DNA of 18,727 bases, from positions 1 to 18,727 of the forward strand of contig CALCHE010000040.1 in the NCBI GenBank assembly GCA_937901145.1, read 5' to 3'. The notes beneath the pieces were generated by a model, which did no database searches, was not told the origin of the DNA, and worked only from the letters and a program-made list of their open reading frames with translations. Below are positions 1 to 7,264 of this stretch, piece after piece. Positions within the stretch are counted from its first letter, which is position 1. The number at the start of each line of letters is the position of its first letter. The stretch is from an uncultured Clostridia bacterium (GTDB lineage: Bacteria; Bacillota; Clostridia; Oscillospirales; Acutalibacteraceae). The position numbers were made by a program, and so were the translations under genes.

Positions 1-91
1 CTATCAGGAAAAGTATGCAAGCGTTTATGATAAAGAGACTGTCGATATGCAGGAACTTACCACTGTAGCTATTGCAGACGAATACAAATAA
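1..91 (+). CDS. C-terminal tail of an unidentified protein (cut by window edge)
   Basis: An open frame runs in from the left edge (reading from base 2) and ends at a TAA at 89-91, giving 29 residues that finish ADEYK. The tail is acidic and hydrophilic. The promoter of the next gene follows at once, so this is the end of a separate transcription unit or lacks its own visible terminator. The fragment is too short to assign to a family. Confidence 0.5.
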   Translation, partial: YQEKYASVYDKETVDMQELTTVAIADEYK

Positions 92-95
92 TATA

Positions 96-124
96 TTGAC
101 CTTTCAGAATTAAATTGTTATAAT
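96..124 (+). promoter_or_regulatory. Sigma-A-type promoter for the GDPD-icd operon
   Basis: TTGACC (96-101) and a perfect TATAAT (119-124) are separated by 17 bases. Transcription would begin near 131, leaving a leader of about 20 nt that carries the GGGGTGAT ribosome binding site just before the ATG at 152. No operator or riboswitch-like structure fits in so short a leader. Confidence 0.8.
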
Positions 125-151
125 ATTTCAAATCATTATCGGGGTGATATA

Positions 152-898
152 ATGAATAAATATGTAAAAGCGCTGCTCGGAGCTTCAGCCTCAGCTATGA
201 CAGGTGTGATAGCTGTGTTCGGCTTCTGGAACTCAGCAGTAAAAGCACTTCCGGAGAATTTTACGGTTACGGCTCATACAGGCTGTGAGGACACGGCAGA
301 TAATTCTCTCGAAGCTATTTCGGCAGGTATTGCCGCAGGCGCGGATATAGTTGAATTTGACCTTCGCTTTGACAGTGAGGGAAAAGGTATTCTTTCTCAC
401 GACGAGGGTGCAGAAAATCCCGTAACTCTCGAGGAGGCTTTAAATCTCGTCGCCGAAAATGACATAGTAAAGGTAAACGTGGACTGTAAAACTATCGACA
501 ATCTCAGAGAGGTTTACCGAATCGGTGAAAGCTACGGCATAACTGACCGACTCTTTTATACGGGAATCGAGGAAAAGAATGTGTCGGGCGTAAGAGAACA
601 GACACCTGAGCTTTCATATTTCCTTAACTATTCTCCCGATGCCAAAAAGAAAAACGATGAGCAGTACATAAAGGAGCTTATTTCCCTCATAAAGGAAAAG
701 GGCGCTGTAGGACTTAATGTCCGTTATACCAACTGCAGTAAGAAAATGGTTGAAATGCTCAGAGAAGAGGGTCTTATGGTTTCTGTGTGGACAGCTAACG
801 ATGTTTTAGCTATGGTAAAATGTGTCAGTCTGTCACCGGATAACATCACCACCAGATTCCCGACAGCATTACTAAAAATGATAAACAGCGTAAAATAA
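152..898 (+). CDS. Glycerophosphodiester phosphodiesterase family protein, N-terminally anchored or exported
   Basis: GDPD-family TIM barrel, a family that hydrolyses glycerophosphodiesters to an alcohol and glycerol-3-phosphate. Residues 5-26 form a hydrophobic segment (signal peptide or anchor), so the catalytic part probably acts outside the membrane. The N-terminal active-site block is recognisable: H42, the DNS-LEA stretch at 50-55 (usual ENT..A), GAD at 63-65, the metal-ligand pair E68/D70 and H83-D84. The family normally has His-Arg at the first catalytic site; here it is His-Thr (H42-T43), so activity may be altered. At 248 aa the length is normal. The GGGGTGAT ribosome binding site supports the start. 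It is first in a likely operon, 20 nt before icd. The substrate is unknown, and the family call is firmer than the enzymatic activity. Confidence 0.8.
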   Translation: MNKYVKALLGASASAMTGVIAVFGFWNSAVKALPENFTVTAHTGCEDTADNSLEAISAGIAAGADIVEFDLRFDSEGKGILSHDEGAENPVTLEEALNLVAENDIVKVNVDCKTIDNLREVYRIGESYGITDRLFYTGIEEKNVSGVREQTPELSYFLNYSPDAKKKNDEQYIKELISLIKEKGAVGLNVRYTNCSKKMVEMLREEGLMVSVWTANDVLAMVKCVSLSPDNITTRFPTALLKMINSVK

Positions 899-918
899 AT
901 CCAAGGAGCGTAAACAAA

Positions 919-2124
919 ATGGAAAAAATCAAAATGGGTAAAATCGTCGAAATGGACGGCGACGAAATGACCAGAATTATCTGGCAGATGATAAAGGATG
1001 AGCTTCTTTCACCTTATGTGGAGCTTAATACCGAGTATTATGACCTGGGTCTTCCTTACCGTGACGAAACAAATGACGAGGTAAGCATCAGAGCAGGTGA
1101 GGCTATCAAAAAGTACCGTGTAGGCGTAAAATGTGCTACTATCACTCCCAATGCACAGAGAGTAGAAGAGTATAATCTCAAGGAAATGTGGAAAAGCCCC
1201 AATGCAACCATCCGTGCTATTTTAGACGGTACGGTTTTCAGAACGCCTATTCTTTTAAGTGGTGTAAAGCCGGCTGTAAGAACCTGGGAAAAGCCCATTA
1301 CTATCGCTCGTCACGCATACGGCGATATTTACAAGGCTACCGAATTCCGTCCCACAAAGCCCGGTAAGGCAGAGCTTATCTTTACCTCCGAGGACGGCGA
1401 AACTGAAAGAGCTACTATCTACGATTTCGAATGCGGCGGTGTTCTGCAGGGTATGTACAATAAGGACACATCAATCCGTTCCTTTGCACACTCCTGCTTC
1501 AGATATGCTCTTGATACCAAACAGGACCTCTGGTTCTCAACCAAGGATACCATCAGTAAAAAATACGATCAGACATTCAAACTTATCTTCCAGGAAATTT
1601 ACGACAGTGAATATAAGGCTGATTTCGAAAAAGCAGGCATAGAGTATTTTTACACACTTATCGATGACGCTGTGGCAAGAGTTATCCGCAGTAAGGGCGG
1701 ATATATCTGGGCTTGTAAAAACTATGACGGTGACGTAATGAGCGATATGGTTTCCACAGCCTTCGGTTCACTGGCTATGATGACAAGCGTTCTCGTATCA
1801 CCTGACGGAAACTTCGAATATGAGGCCGCACACGGCACCGTAACCAGACACTACTACCGTCACCTTAAGGGTGAAGAAACCTCTACAAACCCCGTAGCTA
1901 CTATTTTTGCATGGACAGGTGCCCTTCGTAAAAGAGGTGAGCTCGACGGAAATACTGAGCTTATGGCTTTCGCAGATAAGCTCGAAAAGGCTACTCTCGG
2001 TACTATAGAGGACGGCAAGATGACCAAGGACCTTGTGGCATTATGGCAGGGTGAAAAGGCTGAAGAGCTTACCACTGCACAGTTCATCGGAGCCGTTAAA
2101 GAAAAACTTTCAGAAATGATGTAA
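919..2124 (+). CDS. icd: NADP-dependent isocitrate dehydrogenase, eukaryote-like homodimeric type
   Basis: Oxidatively decarboxylates isocitrate to 2-oxoglutarate, reducing NADP+; cytoplasmic. The 401-aa chain follows human IDH1 along its length rather than the E. coli Icd type. It has the isocitrate-binding SPNATIRAIL block (93-102), FR at 107-108, ARHAYGD with R131 (the position of human R132), the KKY motif (K214/K215), metal-binding D272 and D276 in NYDGDVMSD, and the nucleotide-binding HGTVTRHY loop (305-312). All catalytic and metal residues I can place are present. AAGGAGCG precedes the ATG. No citrate synthase or aconitase gene is adjacent, so it probably supplies 2-oxoglutarate and NADPH for biosynthesis in an incomplete TCA cycle (inference). 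The 404-aa membrane protein starts 4 nt after its stop. Confidence 0.96.
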   Translation: MEKIKMGKIVEMDGDEMTRIIWQMIKDELLSPYVELNTEYYDLGLPYRDETNDEVSIRAGEAIKKYRVGVKCATITPNAQRVEEYNLKEMWKSPNATIRAILDGTVFRTPILLSGVKPAVRTWEKPITIARHAYGDIYKATEFRPTKPGKAELIFTSEDGETERATIYDFECGGVLQGMYNKDTSIRSFAHSCFRYALDTKQDLWFSTKDTISKKYDQTFKLIFQEIYDSEYKADFEKAGIEYFYTLIDDAVARVIRSKGGYIWACKNYDGDVMSDMVSTAFGSLAMMTSVLVSPDGNFEYEAAHGTVTRHYYRHLKGEETSTNPVATIFAWTGALRKRGELDGNTELMAFADKLEKATLGTIEDGKMTKDLVALWQGEKAEELTTAQFIGAVKEKLSEMM

Positions 2125-2128
2125 TAAT

Positions 2129-3343
2129 ATGGATAACATAAATAATACAGAAAACAGGGAAGGGAATAATAGCTCTCCCATTCCTGAAAACACAGAGGCT
2201 CAGAATACACCTCCCTATTTTCAGGGCAGATATCCTCAGCCACCCGAATGGACTAAAAACATCGTTATTTCAGAGACTCCCTGGCCGTCTCCGGATGAAC
2301 AGGGAAATCTCAGTGTTAAGTTTAACGAGTCGGAAAAAGAGGCTGTTTTGCCTGATGAGTCAGATAAAGAAGAGCTCCAGCCTTCCGATAAAAGGGACTG
2401 GCCTATGTGGCTTCAGATCGGAATAGTAGTTCTGTGTGCCATAATCGCAGCTCTGCTCGTAAAAAATGCACTGAAGGTCAGAACGGTACAGAGCGGAACC
2501 ACAGATACCTTCAGCGAACAGACTGTGACAGAACCGACTGTCAGCACAACCATACCCACTACTTTACCTGCGGTCATTCCTTCTACGGCTCCTTCCACGG
2601 AGAAAAGCACTACGGTGAAGGAAAGTGAAAAAGCCACTTCTGTGTCCGGTGGGAAAACTACCTCTGAATCAGAGGAAAAAACTACCTCAGCCAATAAAAC
2701 CACTGCTTCTCAGAATAATAAAAATAACGATGAGAAGGCAAAAAAAGAGGTTCTCAAATACTTTAATGACAGCATTAACCGTGTAAAAACCGAAGCCGTA
2801 AAGGTCGTGAAAAATCCCGAGAAGCGCACTGTCAATGAGGATAAGCTCGAGCTTCCGTCAGCTATAAAGGGCGTAGGTAAAAGTTTGCTCGAAAAAAACT
2901 TCACAGACATAACCGAGCCTGTGGAGTATCTTACCCGCGAAGAAATTATCGCCAAATATCCCGTGCCGGGTAAGGAGTGGTCGAGCAAATTGACTGCTGA
3001 GGAGGTCGTAAGTGCAGTATGCGTGGAAAATGACAGCGAGTATGAAATAACCATAAAACTCAAATCCTGTAAGGATCCCGAGCCGGGTGTAGGTACATCC
3101 AAGGCTATGGACTGTCTCAATGTACCGATGATAAGAGATACGGCTCCTGAGTTTATAACTGCCTTTTCTGCTGAATACTACGACTGCGTTATTCGTTGCC
3201 GTGTCGATAAGGCTTCGGGCAGAACAGTATGGGCGAACTATACTACTCCCGTGCTTCTTAAGCTGGGACTTGATGCGGGCTTTGTACAGTTCGATGCAGA
3301 TGTCGGTATAACCTTTGAAAAAGATTACACTATAGTATACTAA
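2129..3343 (+). CDS. Membrane-anchored protein with Thr/Ser-rich stalk, function unknown
   Basis: I do not recognise the family. Residues 1-91 are a hydrophilic, Pro/Glu/Asn-rich cytoplasmic tail. Residues 92-112 form one transmembrane helix (PMWLQIGIVVLC start) followed by Lys/Arg. Residues 119-200 are a low-complexity Thr/Ser/Lys/Glu linker of the kind used as a wall-spanning stalk. About 205-404 is a folded-looking, mixed-charge domain with a YLTREEIIAKYP segment and a C-terminal aromatic tail. This predicts a protein with N-terminus inside and a stalked outer domain. The start lies 4 nt after the icd stop with only a weak ribosome binding site, suggesting translational coupling to icd. 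Similar architectures, with different outer domains, are common in Ruminococcaceae. A sensor or wall-associated role is conceivable, but nothing in the sequence shows it. Confidence 0.75.
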   Translation: MDNINNTENREGNNSSPIPENTEAQNTPPYFQGRYPQPPEWTKNIVISETPWPSPDEQGNLSVKFNESEKEAVLPDESDKEELQPSDKRDWPMWLQIGIVVLCAIIAALLVKNALKVRTVQSGTTDTFSEQTVTEPTVSTTIPTTLPAVIPSTAPSTEKSTTVKESEKATSVSGGKTTSESEEKTTSANKTTASQNNKNNDEKAKKEVLKYFNDSINRVKTEAVKVVKNPEKRTVNEDKLELPSAIKGVGKSLLEKNFTDITEPVEYLTREEIIAKYPVPGKEWSSKLTAEEVVSAVCVENDSEYEITIKLKSCKDPEPGVGTSKAMDCLNVPMIRDTAPEFITAFSAEYYDCVIRCRVDKASGRTVWANYTTPVLLKLGLDAGFVQFDADVGITFEKDYTIVY

Positions 3344-3346
3344 AAG

Positions 3347-3378
3347 AAAAGCCTGTCCGTTTTTCGGGCAGGCTTAAA
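3347..3378 (+). terminator. Hairpin terminator after the icd operon (possibly bidirectional)
   Basis: GCCTGTCCG (3351-3359) pairs with CGGGCAGGC (3365-3373) through nine pairs, one of them G-U, around a TTTTT loop, and flanking AA/TT can extend the stem. On the plus strand the downstream T-run is weak (TTAAATC), so leakage into the radical SAM gene is likely. On the minus strand the TTTTCTTTTA tail is better. Confidence 0.65.
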
Positions 3379-3411
3379 TCAGCTATTTTTACTGAAAGGA
3401 GGAAAAAGAGT

Positions 3412-5097
3412 ATGAAGAAGGTAGCTCTGTGTGTTCTTAACTCCAAATATATTCATTCATCTCTTGCTCCCTGGTGTCTTTACACGAGTGCGAAAAAGCA
3501 GTGCGGTGACAGCGTTTCTTTTTCCGTCGTGGAAGGAACGATAAATGAAGCTGAAGATAAAGTTTTTGACAGGATAATGGCTGAAGGGCCATCCTTTGTG
3601 ACCTTTACCTGCTATATCTGGAACATAAATCAGACTCTTTCTCTTTGCAGAAGAATCAAAGAATCTGACGAAAGCATAACCGTTATTTTAGGCGGACCCG
3701 AGGTGGCTTATAATCAGGAGAAAATACTCAGGGATAATACCTTTGTCAACTATATCTTTTCGGGAGAGGGTGAGGTGATTCTGCCCGAATTTCTCGAGGG
3801 AAAGGAAGAGGCTCAGGGCATTTCTTTCATAAAGAACGGGAAGGCTCACATATCCTTCAGAGAGGACGGTGACAGAACCGATTATCCGTCACCTTACTGT
3901 GAGGAGTATTTCTCTTCTCTTAAGGGAAGAATAGCTTATATTGAAAGCAGTCGCGGCTGTCCCTTTTCCTGTGCCTTCTGTCTTTCGGGACGGTGTGGCA
4001 AGGTAAGATTTTTTCCTATGGAAAGAATAAAGGCTGAAATTCTCTCTCTTGCCTGCTGCGGTGCCAAAACCGTGAAATTCGTGGATCGCACCTTTAACTG
4101 TAATCTCAGCAGAGCCAAAGAAATCCTCTCTTTTATAAAGGATAATTACGGAAGTAAAATTCCCGGGGATGTATGCTTTCATTTCGAAATAGCCGCCCAT
4201 ATCGCCGACGAGGAGTTCATTTCTCTTATTGGCTCTATGCCATCGGGAAGTGTTCAGTTTGAGGCGGGTATACAGAGCTTTAATCCCGAAACACTGAGGG
4301 TTATAGGCAGAAAAGACAATACGGAGAAAATCTGTGAAAACATAAAAAAGCTCATTTCCTTCGGTAACTGTCACATACACATCGACCTTATTGCAGGTCT
4401 GCCTGAGGAAAGCTTTTCATCCTTTGTTGACGGATTTAATAAAGCGTACACTCTTAAAGCGAATATGCTTCAGCTTGGCTTTCTGAAAATTCTGCACGGC
4501 TCACCTATGGGTGAGGAAAGAGAAAAATATCCCTGTGAATACAGTCAAGAGCCACCCTATGAGGTTATTTCCACGCCGTGGATAAGCAGTCAGGAGCTTG
4601 ACTGTCTGCACAAGGCAGAAAACGAGCTTGAGCGACTTTATAACAGCGGAAGATTTTCCTGTACTCTTGATTATATTTTCGAAAATGTCAGTATAACTCC
4701 CTATGAGCTTTTTTATTCCTTTGCACTTTATCTTGAAAAAAAGGATAAAAAGGGGAGTGTGCCCCTGGACGAATATACCTGTCTTGCCTTTGATTTCTTT
4801 TCTTCGCTCGAAGGGACAGATTCTAAAGTGCTTCGTGATAAAATGATTTCAGACCGTGTAGAGACTAATAATTCGGGTATTATTCCCGAAAGACTTAAGG
4901 TGGCTGATCCGATGCTGAAAAAGGCGTCAGAGAGGACGAGAGAGCTTTCTCCATACGGAAAGGGAATTAACCGAACCGTAGCTATTCTTTACACCGAAAA
5001 GAGAATAATATGGTGCGACTACAGAGAAAAAGACAGAATTTCAGGAAGATATAAGGTTGAAAGTGCAGAGCTTGAAGGAGTATTTGAAGATGATTAG
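3412..5097 (+). CDS. B12-binding-domain radical SAM protein (DUF4080 type)
   Basis: The N-terminal ~130 residues form a cobalamin-binding-like Rossmann domain (GGPEVAY at 94-100, SGEGE at 117-121). The radical SAM core has a perfect CxxxCxxC cluster at C183/C187/C190 in RGCPFSCAFC, which ligates a [4Fe-4S] cluster that cleaves S-adenosylmethionine. Later core elements include FEAGIQSF and IDLIAGLPEE. The last ~170 residues match the DUF4080-type tail as I remember it. The length (561 aa) is normal for this clostridial group. The classical DxHxxG motif for base-off B12 is not obvious, as is common here. AAGGAGG at 3397-3403 fixes the start. The reaction and substrate of this subfamily are unknown; methylation or rearrangement chemistry is only a family-level guess. 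It probably depends partly on read-through of the weak hairpin upstream. Confidence 0.88.
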   Translation: MKKVALCVLNSKYIHSSLAPWCLYTSAKKQCGDSVSFSVVEGTINEAEDKVFDRIMAEGPSFVTFTCYIWNINQTLSLCRRIKESDESITVILGGPEVAYNQEKILRDNTFVNYIFSGEGEVILPEFLEGKEEAQGISFIKNGKAHISFREDGDRTDYPSPYCEEYFSSLKGRIAYIESSRGCPFSCAFCLSGRCGKVRFFPMERIKAEILSLACCGAKTVKFVDRTFNCNLSRAKEILSFIKDNYGSKIPGDVCFHFEIAAHIADEEFISLIGSMPSGSVQFEAGIQSFNPETLRVIGRKDNTEKICENIKKLISFGNCHIHIDLIAGLPEESFSSFVDGFNKAYTLKANMLQLGFLKILHGSPMGEEREKYPCEYSQEPPYEVISTPWISSQELDCLHKAENELERLYNSGRFSCTLDYIFENVSITPYELFYSFALYLEKKDKKGSVPLDEYTCLAFDFFSSLEGTDSKVLRDKMISDRVETNNSGIIPERLKVADPMLKKASERTRELSPYGKGINRTVAILYTEKRIIWCDYREKDRISGRYKVESAELEGVFEDD

Positions 5098-5165
5098 CCT
5101 TTAAGTTTGTTTTAAGCTCAAAGTGTTATCAATAAGATGAAAAGAAAACATAAGGAGGAAATAAT

Positions 5166-5447
5166 ATGTTTTACATTGATATTATTGCTATCCCCGTAAT
5201 TGTCGGAATTGTTTTCAGATTAATCTTTATAAAAAAGGAAAAAGGCTGGTATGCCACATTGACCGCTTTAGCGGTGTTTCTGAGCTTTATTGCCAATGCA
5301 GTTATCTTTTATGCTACGGGACATTGGGGCGATGGCGGAAGTGAAGGACCGGGCTTGCTTGCGTGGGCAGCAGGTATGGCTTTCTTCGGTACAGCCGTAA
5401 CTGAAGGTCTGATAAGGCTTTATAAAAAAATACCAGTAAAAAATTAA
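5166..5447 (+). CDS. Small three-helix membrane protein, unknown function
   Basis: A 93-residue protein with hydrophobic segments at about 3-22, 30-50 and 62-84, a KKEKGW loop between the first two, and a Gly-rich loop (WGDGGSEGPG) before the third. The basic C-terminus (RLYKKIPVKN) suggests that end is cytoplasmic. A strong AAGGAGG sits 7 nt before the ATG. It ends directly at a terminator. I recognise no family. The tight RBS and the clean terminator argue that it is a real gene. Confidence 0.7.
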   Translation: MFYIDIIAIPVIVGIVFRLIFIKKEKGWYATLTALAVFLSFIANAVIFYATGHWGDGGSEGPGLLAWAAGMAFFGTAVTEGLIRLYKKIPVKN

Positions 5448-5477
5448 GGCAATCACCTCTGAGGTGGTTGCCTTTTT
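5448..5477. terminator. Bidirectional terminator between convergent units
   Basis: GGCAATCACC (5448-5457) and GGTGGTTGCC (5463-5472) form a 10-bp stem with one G-U pair, followed by TTTTT (5473-5477) on the plus strand. On the minus strand the same hairpin is followed by TTAATTTTTTACTGG. It stops the 93-aa gene on one side and mreB on the other. The T-run overlaps the mreB stop codon at 5476-5478. Confidence 0.9.
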
Positions 5478-6504
5478 ATATACCGCTTATACTTTCCTTC
5501 ATTCTGAAATTGTAGCCGTGGTCTTCCATTTCCTTCATATTTCTGAGAATGTAGCCGGCACCCTTCGCTGCACAATGCTCAGGATCGACAGCTCTCTTTA
5601 CCTTTATTCCGAGTCTCGAGGAAAATTCTTTATCGAGACCGGGGAGCTTTGCCACACCGCCGGTAAGCAAAATACCCTCGTGACAGATGTCTGAATAAAG
5701 CTCGGGTGGAGCCTGCTCCATAACATCGACTACCGTGTCAAAGATAATATTTATCTGATCCTTTAATGCTTCGTACATCTCGGTAGAGGAAATATTGAAA
5801 ATTTCGGGCATTCCCGTAACGTAGTTTTTTCCCGTAGCTTCAATCTCTACTTCCTCACTTCGTTTATAGGCACAGCCGACGGTATGCTTGAGCTTTTTGG
5901 CTGTTATGAGGCCGATATTTATGTTCTTTTCTCTTTTTACGTACTGCTGAATGGCCTCGTCCATTGTGTCACCTGCAGTTTTTACGGATGAAGCATAAGC
6001 CACGGTACCCATAGTAATGATGGCTATGTCTGTGGTTCCCGCACCCAGGTCGATAACCATAGTTCCGTGAGGGTGATCGATAGAAAGTCCGGCACCCAGG
6101 GCTGACACGATAGGCTCGTCAATAACACTGACCTTACCTGCACCCGCAGCACAGGCGGATTCGATTACCGTCTTTCTTTCCAGAGCGGTAATACAGCTCG
6201 GTGCACTTATTAGTACATTGGGACGGAAAATATTTTTACCGCAGAGCTTACGGATATAGTGAGAAAGTATTTCCGTCATAACGGAGAAATCGGAAATAAC
6301 ACCGCCTATAATCGGCTTTTTTACGGTGAGTGCATCGGGTGTTTTTTCGAGCATTTCACCTGCTGTGTTACCTATAGCATAGGTTTCATCATTATAAATA
6401 TCGTAAGCGATAGCATTATCTTCGGAAAAGACGATGCCTCTTCCTTCGACAAAAGCTGTTATTTTTTCTGTTCCCAGGTCAATGCCTATATTCTGTGCAA
6501 ACAC
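5476..6504 (-). CDS. mreB: MreB/Mbl family actin-like cell-shape protein
   Basis: Bacterial actin homologue, whose family polymerises under the membrane and guides side-wall peptidoglycan synthesis. The actin ATPase motifs are all present: phosphate-1 GIDLGT (7-12), catalytic-region DEP (129-131), phosphate-2 IDLGAGTTD (151-159), the GDTMDEAI stretch (178-185), and the adenosine motif ILLTGGVAKLPG near the C-terminus. The 342-aa length is normal. No mreC or mreD follows, so it is probably an Mbl/MreBH-like paralogue rather than the mreBCD copy. It is last in a three-gene operon, 27 nt after comF, with no promoter in that gap. Its ATG is preceded by a modest AAGGACGG ribosome binding site. Confidence 0.92.
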   Translation of the reverse strand: MFAQNIGIDLGTEKITAFVEGRGIVFSEDNAIAYDIYNDETYAIGNTAGEMLEKTPDALTVKKPIIGGVISDFSVMTEILSHYIRKLCGKNIFRPNVLISAPSCITALERKTVIESACAAGAGKVSVIDEPIVSALGAGLSIDHPHGTMVIDLGAGTTDIAIITMGTVAYASSVKTAGDTMDEAIQQYVKREKNINIGLITAKKLKHTVGCAYKRSEEVEIEATGKNYVTGMPEIFNISSTEMYEALKDQINIIFDTVVDVMEQAPPELYSDICHEGILLTGGVAKLPGLDKEFSSRLGIKVKRAVDPEHCAAKGAGYILRNMKEMEDHGYNFRMKESISGI

Positions 6505-6531
6505 CTTTTTTCACCGTCCTTTTGTTTGATT

Positions 6532-7263
6532 TTATTCGTTTTTGCTGTCCTTGTCAAGGTCAAAAAAGTTAAGATTTGATGTAATGGCCACAGTGATGCA
6601 GTAAACATCCTTTGCACCCATGGACATGAGGACATCCGTACATTCTCTTAGAGTGGCACCTGTAGTTTTTATGTCATCGCATAAAAGTACGGTTTTTCCT
6701 TTTACAGATACATTTTTACTCAGTACTATGGAGTTTTTTATGTTTGTCATTCTTTCCTTTGCTCTGAGAGAATGCTGCTTTTCCGTTTCGATGTTTTTTA
6801 TGAGAAGCTCTTCACAGGGGATGAAGAGCTTTTTCGCTGTTCTTTCGGCTAAAAGTCTCGTCGGATTATAGCCTCTTTCTTTTGTGTTTTCTGCAGAGGA
6901 GGGGACGAAGGTTACTGTATCGAAATCGACATCAGCATAAACCGTGGCAGCTTTTTCGGCAAGACAGTCACCGAAGTACCGGTAGAGATTTTTCCTTCCG
7001 CTGAATTTGAAGGAAAGAAGCATGTTTTTTATAATTCCGTCATAGGAGAAAGCACCTGTGATGTGGGACAACTCCGCGGTATAAAGTGTACCGCAGGAGC
7101 ACAGCTCTTTTTCTTTTCCGCAGTACTCACAGCAGTTTTCGCTAAGCTTTATCTCTTCGCTTCCGCAGCACAGACAGAAATCCTCATTGATTTTTAGTGT
7201 TCTGCCGCAGAGAGGACACTTTTCGGGAAAGAAGATTCTTCCGATGATTTCGCTCTTTTTCAT
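6532..7263 (-). CDS. comF: ComF-family phosphoribosyltransferase-like protein with N-terminal zinc ribbons
   Basis: The N-terminus carries paired cysteine knuckles: C16/C19 with C30/C32/C33, then C44/C45/C48 with C55/C57, consistent with two zinc ribbons. The phosphoribosyltransferase fold follows, with KERGYNPTRLLAE (128-140) and the PRPP-binding loop VLLCDDIKTTGAT (192-204). Family members (ComFC) are needed for DNA uptake in naturally competent bacteria and work with the ComFA helicase; their exact chemistry is uncertain. The 243-aa length is typical. Its ATG is one base after the recD2 stop codon, so translation of the two is likely coupled. No ComFA gene is in the window. Confidence 0.92.
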   Translation of the reverse strand: MKKSEIIGRIFFPEKCPLCGRTLKINEDFCLCCGSEEIKLSENCCEYCGKEKELCSCGTLYTAELSHITGAFSYDGIIKNMLLSFKFSGRKNLYRYFGDCLAEKAATVYADVDFDTVTFVPSSAENTKERGYNPTRLLAERTAKKLFIPCEELLIKNIETEKQHSLRAKERMTNIKNSIVLSKNVSVKGKTVLLCDDIKTTGATLRECTDVLMSMGAKDVYCITVAITSNLNFFDLDKDSKNE

Positions 7264-7264
7264 C

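Noticed and set aside
1860..2243. Long open frame on the minus strand opposite the icd end (and similar ones opposite recD2, fucO, the cotransporter and pstC).
   Set aside because: Low-complexity Ser/Ala/Leu-rich translations with no RBS, fully opposite strongly conserved genes. They are compositional shadows.
5098..5165. A promoter for the 93-aa gene (TTGTTT, 17 bases, CAATAA).
   Set aside because: The -10 is poor, and co-transcription with the radical SAM gene explains the data as well.
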